Assembly (NCBI GenBank): GCA_002422785.1
Contig: DITK01000027.1
Location: forward strand, 4,722 to 12,223
Direction of reading: 5' to 3'
Origin: Francisellaceae bacterium UBA6186
GTDB taxonomy: Bacteria > Pseudomonadota > Gammaproteobacteria > UBA6186 > Azoamicaceae
DNA length: 7,502 nucleotides
How positions within the stretch are numbered: the first letter of the stretch is position 1; each line of letters opens with the position of its first letter. This document shows positions 1 through 6,282 of this stretch, piece after piece. Both the position numbers and the translations under genes were made by a program. The notes beneath the pieces are model-generated. The model did no database searches and was not told the DNA's origin. It saw nothing but the letters and a program-made list of their open reading frames with translations.

Positions 1-1035
1 AAAGTCTTGTTTGAAAAACATAGCGCAGAAAAATTGGAACCTGCAAGTCTTACGAAAATCATGACGATGTATGTTGTAGATCATGAAATTAAAGCTGGCC
101 GTTTGTCATTGAATGACGATGTTACTATAAGCAAGCAAGCATGGCAAACTACTGGTTCTCGTATGTTTGTTGATGTAAATAGCAAAGTTAAAGTTGCAGA
201 CATAATTAAAGGAATCGTGATACAGTCTGGTAACGATGCATCGGTAGCTATAGCCGAGCATATAGCTGGTACTGAACAAGCTTTTGCAGGTTTAATGAAT
301 GATTATGCTGCAATGTTAGGCATGCATAATTCTCATTTTAGCAATGCCACCGGTCTTCCGGATCCTAACCATTATACTACTGCTAAAGATTTAGCTATTT
401 TGGCTAGTGCAACAATTAAAGAACACCCAGAAAATTATAAGATTTATTCACAAAAATCTTATACGTATAACAATATAGAGCAAAACAATCGTAATAAATT
501 GTTATGGCGCAATAGTTTTGTTGACGGGATAAAAACTGGTCAAACAGATAATGCAGGATATTGTCTAGCTGTATCTGGTGTTCAAGATAATACTAGATTA
601 ATTGCTATTTTACTTGGTTCTAAAACTGACGACATTAGAACTACTGATGCAACTAAATTATTAAATTGGGGTTTTAGATTTTTTGCTTCTCATAAGGTTT
701 ATCAGCAAGGTCATATTTTACAAACAGCAAGGATTTGGGGTGGGAATAATAAAAAGATAGAAATTGGTTTGCCAGAAGATGTTTATTTATCTTTACCGAA
801 AAATGATATTAATAAATTAACTGCTACTTTAAATATCCCAAATTTAATTAAAGCACCGCTAGAAAAAGGATCTCCAATCGGTACTTATGTGGTAAAAATA
901 AAAGGAGAGGTTATTGCCGAGTATCCAGCAGTTGCTCTTTATACGGTTAAGAATGGCAATTTTTTTACCAGAATATCAGATAAAATATCAATGTATTTTA
1001 ATGTGATTGCCAGTGAAAAAATATCTAATTCTTGA
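1..1035 (+). CDS. dacA: D-alanyl-D-alanine carboxypeptidase, PBP5/DacA type (5' end outside window)
   Basis: This is a serine D,D-carboxypeptidase of the penicillin-binding protein 5 family. It removes the terminal D-alanine from peptidoglycan pentapeptides in the periplasm. All three active-site motifs are visible in order: SLTK at 46-57 (nucleophile Ser and general-base Lys), SGN at 226-234, and KTG at 532-540 followed by QTDNAGYC. After about residue 225 comes a beta-rich stretch typical of the PBP5 C-terminal domain. The last ~25 residues (GNFFTRISDKISMYF onward) can form the amphipathic helix that anchors these enzymes to the inner membrane. The frame is open at base 1 and begins just before the SxxK motif, so the signal peptide and roughly the first 40-60 residues are missing; the TTG at 7 is not a real start. 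The 344 visible residues fit a family length near 400. lipB follows 26 bases after the stop, probably in the same transcript. Confidence 0.96.
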   Translation, partial: KVLFEKHSAEKLEPASLTKIMTMYVVDHEIKAGRLSLNDDVTISKQAWQTTGSRMFVDVNSKVKVADIIKGIVIQSGNDASVAIAEHIAGTEQAFAGLMNDYAAMLGMHNSHFSNATGLPDPNHYTTAKDLAILASATIKEHPENYKIYSQKSYTYNNIEQNNRNKLLWRNSFVDGIKTGQTDNAGYCLAVSGVQDNTRLIAILLGSKTDDIRTTDATKLLNWGFRFFASHKVYQQGHILQTARIWGGNNKKIEIGLPEDVYLSLPKNDINKLTATLNIPNLIKAPLEKGSPIGTYVVKIKGEVIAEYPAVALYTVKNGNFFTRISDKISMYFNVIASEKISNS

Positions 1036-1061
1036 GCTAAGGTACGTATTTTAAGAAATAT

Positions 1062-1703
1062 ATGCGGCCAATAATTTGTAAATTTTTAAAATTACAAGAT
1101 TATTTAAGCACACTAATTGCTATGCAAAATTTTACTAAACATCGTGATTTAAATACCAATGATGAAATTTGGTTCTTAGAGCATCCTGCTGTTTTTACTT
1201 TAGGAAAAGTAAGTTTAGAACATCACATTCTAAATGCGGGGGGCATACCAGTTATTAAAAGTGATAGGGGTGGACAAGTAACGTATCATGGTCCTGGTCA
1301 ATTAATAATATATTTCTTATTGGATTTAGTTAGAAGATCTATTAGTTTGAAAAAATTAATTTATATTTTGCAACAATCAATTATAGAATTATTAAAGAAT
1401 AACTATAATATTAATGCAGATCTAGATCCAAATGCACCAGGAGTATATATAGCTGGGGAAAAAATTTGTTCAATTGGTTTAAAAATTGCCAGGGGTTGTA
1501 GTTATCACGGTTTAAGTTTTAATGTTAATATGAATTTACAACCATTTAGTCAAATTAATCCTTGTGGGTTTGCAAATTTAAAAATGACTCAATTGATTAA
1601 TTTTAATAAAATTAGTGCTAAGATTAGCACATTTGATATAAATACAGTTGCTATACTGCTTCAAGATATATTTATTATTAAGTTGAAAAACAATGACAAA
1701 TAA
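1062..1703 (+). CDS. lipB: Octanoyl-[acyl carrier protein]:protein N-octanoyltransferase LipB
   Basis: LipB moves an octanoyl group from acyl carrier protein to a lysine on lipoyl domains of 2-oxoacid dehydrogenases and GcvH. It is the first committed step of endogenous lipoate synthesis and is cytosolic. At 213 residues the protein is of normal family length. The signature RGGQVTYHGPGQL lies at residues 70-82. The acyl-transfer residues are visible as Lys134 (GEKICSIG) and Cys168 (INPCG), with the conserved YHG at 148-150; these correspond to the catalytic Lys/Cys dyad of E. coli LipB. ATG 1062 is preceded only by a weak purine run (AAGAA at 1053-1057); a better AAGG at 1039-1042 is about 19 bases away, so initiation may depend partly on translation from dacA. 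The 3' end overlaps lipA by 11 bases. The C-terminal ~30 residues are Ile/Asn/Lys-rich and poorly conserved. Confidence 0.97.
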   Translation: MRPIICKFLKLQDYLSTLIAMQNFTKHRDLNTNDEIWFLEHPAVFTLGKVSLEHHILNAGGIPVIKSDRGGQVTYHGPGQLIIYFLLDLVRRSISLKKLIYILQQSIIELLKNNYNINADLDPNAPGVYIAGEKICSIGLKIARGCSYHGLSFNVNMNLQPFSQINPCGFANLKMTQLINFNKISAKISTFDINTVAILLQDIFIIKLKNNDK

Positions 1704-2622
1704 TATTAAACAAAAAGGTAAAGATAAATTCGCTAGATCTAGGAATATACCAATTGTTTTAGATTCAGAGCCACTAAAAAAACCAGAATGGATTAGGGTA
1801 AAAGCACCCAGCGATAGAGCTTTAGAATTAAAAAAATTACTGCGAGAGCATAAATTATATTCTGTCTGTGAAGAAGCATCGTGTCCAAATTTGGCCGAAT
1901 GTTTTGAGAAAAAAACTGCAACATTTATGATTTTAGGGGACAAATGTACCAGAAGATGTACTTTTTGTGATGTAGGGCATGGTAAGCCGGATCCTGTTGA
2001 TGCAAATGAACCAATAAATTTAGCCAAAGCACTTGGAAAAATGGGTTTAAAATATATTGTTATTACCTCAGTAGATCGGGATGATTTGCGAGATGGTGGG
2101 GCGAGTCATTTTGCTGCATGTATCTCTGCAGTAAGGGAGTATTGTCCGGGTACTAAAATAGAAATTTTAGTACCCGATTTTCGTGGTAGAATGTTGGTTG
2201 CTTTAGAAAAACTAGCAATTAGCCCACCAGATGTTTTTAATCATAATATAGAAACGGTACCTAGGTTATATAAAGCTGTACGTCCTGGTTCAGATTATAT
2301 TAGTTCTTTAGAATTAATTAAAAATTTTAAACAACGATTTCCAACAATTCCTACTAAATCTGGAATCATGTTAGGTCTTGGCGAAAATGATGAAGAGGTT
2401 AAAGAAGTCTTAATTGATTTAAGAAAATATGATTGTGATATGTTAACTATCGGGCAATATTTGCAGCCTAGTAAATTTCATACTGCGGTTGCAAGATATG
2501 TTTCTTTAGAGCAATTTGAAGAATTTAAAGTTTTTGCATATTCTTTGGGTTTTACTAATGTAGCTAGTGGTTCATTAGTTAGGTCTTCTTATTATGCCGA
2601 GGAACAGGCAGCTTTGCTATAG
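1693..2622 (+). CDS. lipA: Lipoyl synthase LipA (radical SAM)
   Basis: LipA inserts two sulfur atoms into protein-bound octanoyl groups to make lipoyl cofactor. It uses S-adenosylmethionine and two [4Fe-4S] clusters. The auxiliary-cluster cysteines are Cys59, Cys64 and Cys70 (CEEASCPNLAEC), and the radical SAM cluster cysteines are Cys85, Cys89 and Cys92 (CTRRCTFCDV). The terminal RSSY motif at 297-300, whose serine is a ligand of the auxiliary cluster in the family, is intact. It reads RSSYYAEEQ where many bacterial enzymes have RSSYHA. Another family block, FNHNIETVPRLY, is also present. The length of 309 residues is normal. ATG 1693 lies inside the end of lipB, in a different frame, giving an 11-base overlap with no strong ribosome-binding site. 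Translational coupling to lipB is therefore likely. Substrate is supplied by the LipB product. Confidence 0.98.
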   Translation: MTNNIKQKGKDKFARSRNIPIVLDSEPLKKPEWIRVKAPSDRALELKKLLREHKLYSVCEEASCPNLAECFEKKTATFMILGDKCTRRCTFCDVGHGKPDPVDANEPINLAKALGKMGLKYIVITSVDRDDLRDGGASHFAACISAVREYCPGTKIEILVPDFRGRMLVALEKLAISPPDVFNHNIETVPRLYKAVRPGSDYISSLELIKNFKQRFPTIPTKSGIMLGLGENDEEVKEVLIDLRKYDCDMLTIGQYLQPSKFHTAVARYVSLEQFEEFKVFAYSLGFTNVASGSLVRSSYYAEEQAALL

Positions 2623-2646
2623 TTGAGATTGTAAAATAAACAATAA

Positions 2647-2675
2647 TTAAATAATATTAAAAATAGAGTTATTAT
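2647..2675 (+). promoter_or_regulatory. Candidate sigma70-type promoter for the rimB-rimK cluster
   Basis: TTAAAT at 2647-2652 (3 of 6 matches to the -35 consensus) is followed after 17 bases by TATTAT at 2670-2675 (5 of 6 matches to the -10). Transcription would start near 2683 and leave a leader of about 18 bases that contains the GGAG ribosome-binding site. The spacing is good, but in such AT-rich DNA a match like this arises easily by chance. The -10 overlaps the right arm of the inverted repeat at 2648-2678. Confidence 0.25.
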
Positions 2676-2678
2676 TTA
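2648..2678. repeat. AT-only inverted repeat between lipA and rimB
   Basis: TAAATAATA at 2648-2656 is a perfect inverted match to TATTATTTA at 2670-2678, giving a 9-bp stem with a 13-base loop. It lies in the 78-base gap between lipA and the RimB-like gene. With no G or C in the stem it would be weak as RNA, and there is no clean U-run directly after it. It could be a poor terminator, an operator-like palindrome, or chance in AT-rich DNA. Confidence 0.35.
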
Positions 2679-2689
2679 GGGTTACTATT

Positions 2690-2693
2690 GGAG
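2690..2693 (+). promoter_or_regulatory. Ribosome-binding site deciding the GTG start of the RimB-like gene
   Basis: GGAG lies 7 bases upstream of GTG 2701, which is ideal spacing for a Shine-Dalgarno element. It is the clearest such site in the window and is the main reason for accepting the non-ATG start. It also fits this gene being the first of a new translational unit rather than coupled to lipA. Confidence 0.7.
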
Positions 2694-2700
2694 CTATATA

Positions 2701-3168
2701 GTGCATAATAAATATATACCAAAAAGTCAATTTAGAAAAAAAATTCTTATTGGGTGGCGCGAATGGGTTGAATTTCCAGAACTTGGGATTGATAAGATAA
2801 AAGCTAAAATTGATACTGGAGCTAGGACCTCTACTTTACATGCGTTAAATATAGAATCATTTAAGGCAGCTAACGGGAAATATAAAGTCAGGTTCCAGGT
2901 ATGTCCGATTCAGCATAACAATACCAACATCTTATATTGTGAAGCTGATATGTTAGGTAGGCGCGATGTGAAAAATTCTGGTGGTGATATTGAAAATCGA
3001 TATATAATAAAAAGTATTTTATATATGGGAATGGCGGCGTGGCCTATAGAGCTTGCTTTAACTAATCGTGATTTTATGGGATTTAGGTTATTGTTAGGAA
3101 GAACTGCCTTGAACAAAAGATTTTTAATAAATCCGAACAAGTCTTTTTTAATTAATAAAACAAGATAA
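2701..3168 (+). CDS. rimB: RimB-like retropepsin-type aspartic protease (DUF785 / 'ATP-dependent zinc protease' family)
   Basis: This 155-residue cytosolic protein belongs to the family long annotated as putative ATP-dependent zinc protease (DUF785). Members resemble retroviral aspartic proteases, and in Pseudomonas RimB is described as the enzyme that trims glutamate tails added by RimK to ribosomal protein S6. Visible family blocks are IGWREWVEFPELGI (17-30), the catalytic motif KIDTGARTSTLHA with Asp38, the middle block KNSGGDIENR (91-100), and the C-terminal ELALTNRDFMGF followed by LLGRTALNKRFLINP. The single DTGA motif implies that it works as a homodimer. No zinc-binding motif is evident, so the zinc protease name is doubtful. 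The start is GTG with a good GGAG site. The stop lies one base before the first possible rimK start, so the two are co-translated. The symbol is assigned by similarity and context; biochemical activity is inferred. Confidence 0.88.
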   Translation: MHNKYIPKSQFRKKILIGWREWVEFPELGIDKIKAKIDTGARTSTLHALNIESFKAANGKYKVRFQVCPIQHNNTNILYCEADMLGRRDVKNSGGDIENRYIIKSILYMGMAAWPIELALTNRDFMGFRLLLGRTALNKRFLINPNKSFLINKTR

Positions 3169-3169
3169 T

Positions 3170-4069
3170 ATGTTGAAAAATATGAAATTAAAAATTGCAA
3201 TTTTATCTAAGAATGAAAATCTATATTCTACTCGTAGATTAAAAGAAGAAGCGGAAATTCGTGGGCATTCTGTTAGTATTATTAATACGGTTCGTTGTTA
3301 TATGAATATATCTTCTACTAATCCGGAGATCCATTATGCTGGGGAAAAATTAAATGATTTTACTGCGATAATACCAAGGATTGGTGCCTCAATTACTTTT
3401 TATGGTACAGCTATTGTTAGGCAGTTTGAAATGATGGGGGTATTTTCTTTAAATGAATCTATTGGAATATCTAGGGCTAGGGATAAATTACGTGCTTTAC
3501 AATTTTTGTCAAAAAAAGGGATTGGCATGCCAATTACTGGTTTTGCATCTTCTCCTAATGATGCAAATGATTTAATTAAAATTGCTGGTGGTCCACCACT
3601 AGTTATTAAGCTTTTAGAAGGAACTCAAGGTATAGGTGTAGTTTTAGCTGAAACAAGTAAAGCTGCAGAAAGCGTTATAGAATCATTTATGTGTCTAAAA
3701 GCTAATATTATGGTGCAAGAGTTTATTACTGAAAGTAATGGCGAAGATCTTCGTTGTTTTGTGGTTGGAGATAAAGTTGTTGCCGCCATGAAAAGAACTG
3801 CTAAATCTGGGGAGTTTCGTTCTAATTTACATCGAGGCGGAACAGCTGCTAATGTTGTTTTAACTAAAGAAGAGAAAAAAACTGCAATTAAGGCTACTAA
3901 AATCTTGGGCCTTAATGTCGCAGGGGTTGACATAATTCGTTCTAATCGAGGACCTTTGGTGTTGGAAGTTAATTCATCTCCTGGGCTGCAAGGGATAGAG
4001 GCTGCTAGCAAAAAAAATGTAGCTGCGGCTATCATAGAATTTATTGAGAAAAAAAGTACAGGTGTTTAA
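3170..4069 (+). CDS. rimK: RimK-type ATP-grasp alpha-L-glutamate ligase (ribosomal protein S6 modification)
   Basis: RimK is an ATP-grasp ligase that adds glutamate residues to the C-terminus of ribosomal protein S6 (RpsF), which can alter ribosome behaviour. The E. coli enzyme can also make poly-alpha-glutamate. The 299 residues align throughout with E. coli RimK from memory: KIAILSKNENLYSTRRLKE at the N-terminus, SITFYGTAIVRQFEM (74-88), the nucleotide-binding loop VIKLLEGTQGIGVVLAE (145-161), and FRSNLHRGG (216-224). The Mg-binding residues are Asp254 (AGVDI), Glu266 and Asn268 (LEVNSSPGL). Two starts are possible: ATG 3170, one base after the preceding stop, and ATG 3182 (Met5), which fits the E. 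coli N-terminus better. Neither has a strong ribosome-binding site, so coupling to the rimB-like gene is likely. No partner resembling RimA is seen. Confidence 0.96.
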   Translation: MLKNMKLKIAILSKNENLYSTRRLKEEAEIRGHSVSIINTVRCYMNISSTNPEIHYAGEKLNDFTAIIPRIGASITFYGTAIVRQFEMMGVFSLNESIGISRARDKLRALQFLSKKGIGMPITGFASSPNDANDLIKIAGGPPLVIKLLEGTQGIGVVLAETSKAAESVIESFMCLKANIMVQEFITESNGEDLRCFVVGDKVVAAMKRTAKSGEFRSNLHRGGTAANVVLTKEEKKTAIKATKILGLNVAGVDIIRSNRGPLVLEVNSSPGLQGIEAASKKNVAAAIIEFIEKKSTGV

Positions 4070-4077
4070 AACAAATT

Positions 4078-4269
4078 ATGGTTATAATCAATTCGATATT
4101 TTTAGTAGGAATTTCTGCCATATTATTATGGTTGCTGTATAGTGCTGTAAAAAATAGGCCGGAGTTGTTTAGTTATAAAAATTTAAATAAAAGTTTTTTT
4201 ACTATGGGGGTGTTATTTATTATTCTGATAGTAGTTATCAGCTTTTTTGCTATTATTTTAGCTAAATAA
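4078..4269 (+). CDS. Small protein with two transmembrane segments (possibly DUF2909-like 'twin transmembrane')
   Basis: A 63-residue inner-membrane protein with two hydrophobic helices, about residues 3-23 and 40-61. They are joined by a polar, basic loop (KNRPELFSYKNLNKS), so both ends should lie on the same side of the membrane. The layout and the LNKSFFTMGVLF stretch before helix 2 recall the DUF2909 twin transmembrane family of Gammaproteobacteria, but I recognise the architecture more than the sequence. It begins 8 bases after the rimK stop. AGGTG at 4060-4064, inside the end of rimK, is a possible but distant ribosome-binding site. Position and spacing suggest co-transcription with rimK. 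No role is known. The clear two-helix pattern argues that it is real despite its size. Confidence 0.68.
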   Translation: MVIINSIFLVGISAILLWLLYSAVKNRPELFSYKNLNKSFFTMGVLFIILIVVISFFAIILAK

Positions 4270-4270
4270 T

Positions 4271-4287
4271 TATCAATTATATTGATA
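4271..4287. terminator. Small hairpin between convergent genes (weak bidirectional terminator candidate)
   Basis: TATCAAT (4271-4277) and ATTGATA (4281-4287) form a perfect 7-bp stem with a 3-base loop. It sits directly after the stop of the small membrane protein gene and before the end of the convergent receiver gene. The stem has one G-C pair and lacks a U-run on either strand, so intrinsic termination would be inefficient. Its position between two converging transcripts is the main argument for a role. Confidence 0.35.
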
Positions 4288-4298
4288 TGGTAATCAAT
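4281..4298. repeat. Second inverted repeat sharing an arm with the 4271-4287 hairpin
   Basis: ATTGAT (4281-4286) pairs with ATCAAT (4293-4298) across a 6-base loop. The left arm is also the right arm of the hairpin at 4271-4287, so the two stems are mutually exclusive. Together they fill most of the 32-base gap between the convergent genes. This may be simple AT-rich repetition. Confidence 0.3.
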
Positions 4299-4301
4299 CA
4301 T

Positions 4302-4718
4302 TTAAGAGATGCAGGCCATATCAGTAAAATCTGAAATATATGAAAGACAAAATTTATTAATAATATTTTGTAGTTGTTTTTCTGTAAAAGGTTTTTCTAG
4401 AAAAGCTTTAAATCCATTTTTTAAGCACTCATCTTTTTTGCTATGGGAATTAAAAGCGGTAATTGCTATTATTGGAGTTTCCACTTTTAGTTTTTTTACT
4501 AAAACTTTGGTAAATTCTATACCAGAAATGCCAGGCAAACCTAAATCCATAAAAATCAAATCATATTTTTGATGTTGAAGTAAGTTAAAGGCTTTTTTAG
4601 TCGAATTAACTATATCTAATTTATACCCGGCTTTTTCTATAATGTTTTGCCCGATTATTTGAGCTATAGGTTCATCTTCCACTAATAAAAATTTTAGAAT
4701 GTTATTTGTTCTTATCAT
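4302..4718 (-). CDS. Stand-alone response regulator receiver domain protein
   Basis: A 138-residue cytosolic CheY-like receiver with no output domain. The phosphorylation site is complete: acidic Glu14-Asp15 (LLVEDEP), phospho-acceptor Asp58 (IFMDLGLPGISG), switch Thr87 (AITAF), and Lys109 in the EKP motif. A short tail of about 18 residues after the fold (from about residue 121, KFCLSYISDF) has no recognisable motif. The start ATG lies 7 bases after the kinase stop, and its own frame has a TAA two codons upstream, so it is a separate gene and not a readthrough product. GGGA at 4731-4734, inside the kinase end, is a weak, distant ribosome-binding site. The obvious partner is the upstream kinase, and the sequence resembles receivers fused to PAS hybrid kinases. 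With no DNA-binding domain, it probably acts by protein contact or relays phosphate onward. Confidence 0.94.
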   Translation of the reverse strand: MIRTNNILKFLLVEDEPIAQIIGQNIIEKAGYKLDIVNSTKKAFNLLQHQKYDLIFMDLGLPGISGIEFTKVLVKKLKVETPIIAITAFNSHSKKDECLKNGFKAFLEKPFTEKQLQNIINKFCLSYISDFTDMACIS

Positions 4719-4725
4719 GCGTTAA

Positions 4726-6282
4726 CTAGTTCCCATCTTCATATTTGTCTAAAAAAGCTATCCTGCAAGGGAAAACACATTTGAATTTAGATCCTACACC
4801 AACAGTGCTGTTTACATAAATTTCTCCATCAATATCTTTAGTAAGCTGTTTTACCATCCACAGTCCCAAGCCAAGACCTTTATACAAATTACTACCAGAT
4901 GGAGATAGTTTAGTAAAGCGATCAAAAATAGTTTCATACTTATCAGCAGGAATTCCTATTCCCGTATCTTCTACAGTTAATTCTATAATAACTTTAGGGT
5001 ATTCTAACACTTTTATGAGTTTAGTAGTAATAGTTATCGTACCTTTAGAGGTGAATTTTAATGCGTTATCTAATAAATTAATAAATATTCTATGTAATTT
5101 ATCACGACTACCAATTAAATTTTTAGCAATGTTGTTATCGTGATTAATAATAATATTCAAATCTTTTTCTTGTATTAATATGATGTTTAAATCTATTGTT
5201 TTTTTTATTAAATCTACAAGGTTAAATTTCCATTCTTGATTGGCACCACTAGTTGTTTCAAGATCACAATGTTGTAATATTTCAACAATTAAATCCATTA
5301 GTCTTTCGCTAGAAATTTTTATATATCCAATATATTCTTTAACTTTTTCTGTAATATTTTCCATAGAGGCGATTATGTTAGTTAGTCCTATAATGTGACT
5401 GATAGGAGTTTTTATATCGTGTTGCATATGTAGCAAAAATTGAGTTTTAACATTATTTGCTTTTTCAGCTTTTGATTTAGCTTTTACTATTTCGGTAACG
5501 TCCAAAGAGTTTCCTACAATACCTATAATTTTATTTTCTTGATCTCTTAATGGAGTTTTAATACTAGCAAAATACATGTTTTCACCGGTATTGAATGTTA
5601 CAGTTTCTTGCAACCTCATTGTTTTGTTAGATAAAATTATTTCTTGATCGTGCCTCCAAAATGTAGATTCTGGCCATAGTTCTTGGTCTGTTTTTCCAAT
5701 GATATCGTCTTTAGCACTTAAATTAGCTTTTTCTACCATGGCATTGTTACATCCGAGATACACACCTTCGGTATTTTTCCAATAAATATCTCCTGGTACA
5801 CTATCTATGATAGTATCTAAGCAACTTTGTAAATAGTTAACTCTTTTTTCATTAAATTTTTCAACATGGATTTTACCAAGTAAAAAAACACCTATTGGTA
5901 TTTTTTTTTGATTTAGTAAATGCGACATCGTCCAGCGTATTTTTTTTTCTGGCTGCTTAGCTTCAGTTGTATGTATACGTATAATTGGTAAAGAAATATG
6001 ATCTAGCAATTGTAATTTTTTTATAACAACACCTAACGATTTAGGAAATTTTTTGATGTTAGCTAATGGTTTGTTTAATATATATTCATCTTGTATGGAA
6101 TAATATGATTTTGCAAAATCGTTGGCTAATTTTAATTGTAAGCATGGTGTTAGTATAAAAACAATATCGTTCATTAAATTTAGCATGGTAGCACAAAAAT
6201 TAATATGACTTTTTAATTCTTGTGCATATATTTCTGCTAATTGATTTATTGTTACGTGTTGCATCCCTGTATTTTCTCGCAT
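4726..6282 (-). CDS. Soluble PAS-domain sensor histidine kinase
   Basis: A 518-residue sensor kinase with no membrane segment, so probably cytosolic. Order of parts: a divergent PAS-like region (about 30-138); a clear PAS domain (about 150-265) with DIYWKNTEGVYLGCN and DIIGKTDQELWP; a short coiled linker; and a HisKA domain with H-box MQHDIKTP, phosphorylated His288. The HATPase_c domain follows, with N-box FINLLDNALKF (Asn402, Asn406), G1 EDTGIGIP, F-box FDRF and G2 GLGLGLW (469-475). All catalytic elements look intact. The YWK...YLGCN PAS and HDI-type H-box recall Legionellales hybrid kinases, but the receiver is encoded separately just downstream. ATG 6282 overlaps the preceding TAA in a TAATG junction, which implies coupled translation; Met7 is an alternative start. 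Signal unknown: PAS domains bind many ligands. Two A9 runs occur near codons 113 and 126. Confidence 0.95.
   Translation of the reverse strand: MRENTGMQHVTINQLAEIYAQELKSHINFCATMLNLMNDIVFILTPCLQLKLANDFAKSYYSIQDEYILNKPLANIKKFPKSLGVVIKKLQLLDHISLPIIRIHTTEAKQPEKKIRWTMSHLLNQKKIPIGVFLLGKIHVEKFNEKRVNYLQSCLDTIIDSVPGDIYWKNTEGVYLGCNNAMVEKANLSAKDDIIGKTDQELWPESTFWRHDQEIILSNKTMRLQETVTFNTGENMYFASIKTPLRDQENKIIGIVGNSLDVTEIVKAKSKAEKANNVKTQFLLHMQHDIKTPISHIIGLTNIIASMENITEKVKEYIGYIKISSERLMDLIVEILQHCDLETTSGANQEWKFNLVDLIKKTIDLNIILIQEKDLNIIINHDNNIAKNLIGSRDKLHRIFINLLDNALKFTSKGTITITTKLIKVLEYPKVIIELTVEDTGIGIPADKYETIFDRFTKLSPSGSNLYKGLGLGLWMVKQLTKDIDGEIYVNSTVGVGSKFKCVFPCRIAFLDKYEDGN

Noticed and set aside
7..1035. TTG at position 7 as a start for a complete dacA
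   Set aside because: The frame continues upstream to base 1, and a start here would place the SxxK motif near residue 14 with no signal peptide; the gene is cut by the window edge.
1578..2027. Open frame of about 149 codons on the minus strand opposite lipB/lipA
   Set aside because: It is antisense to highly conserved lipA cysteine motifs, shows no recognisable domain, and has cysteine/serine-rich composition typical of a shadow frame.
2910..3200. Open frame of about 96 codons on the minus strand opposite the rimB-like gene
   Set aside because: Hydrophobic translation results from antisense reading of AT-rich coding sequence; it crosses the rimB-rimK junction and has no support.
3625..4035. 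Open frame of about 136 codons on the minus strand opposite rimK
   Set aside because: It mirrors the ATP-grasp core of rimK exactly and has no domain or ribosome-binding site of its own.
4309..4572. Plus-strand frame of 87 codons opposite the receiver gene
   Set aside because: Antisense to a receiver with all conserved residues intact; no recognisable product.
4716..4728. Programmed frameshift or stop readthrough joining the kinase and receiver
   Set aside because: Stops occur in both the kinase frame (TAG) and the receiver frame (TAA) just before the receiver ATG, and no slippery sequence lies at the junction; two separate genes is simpler.
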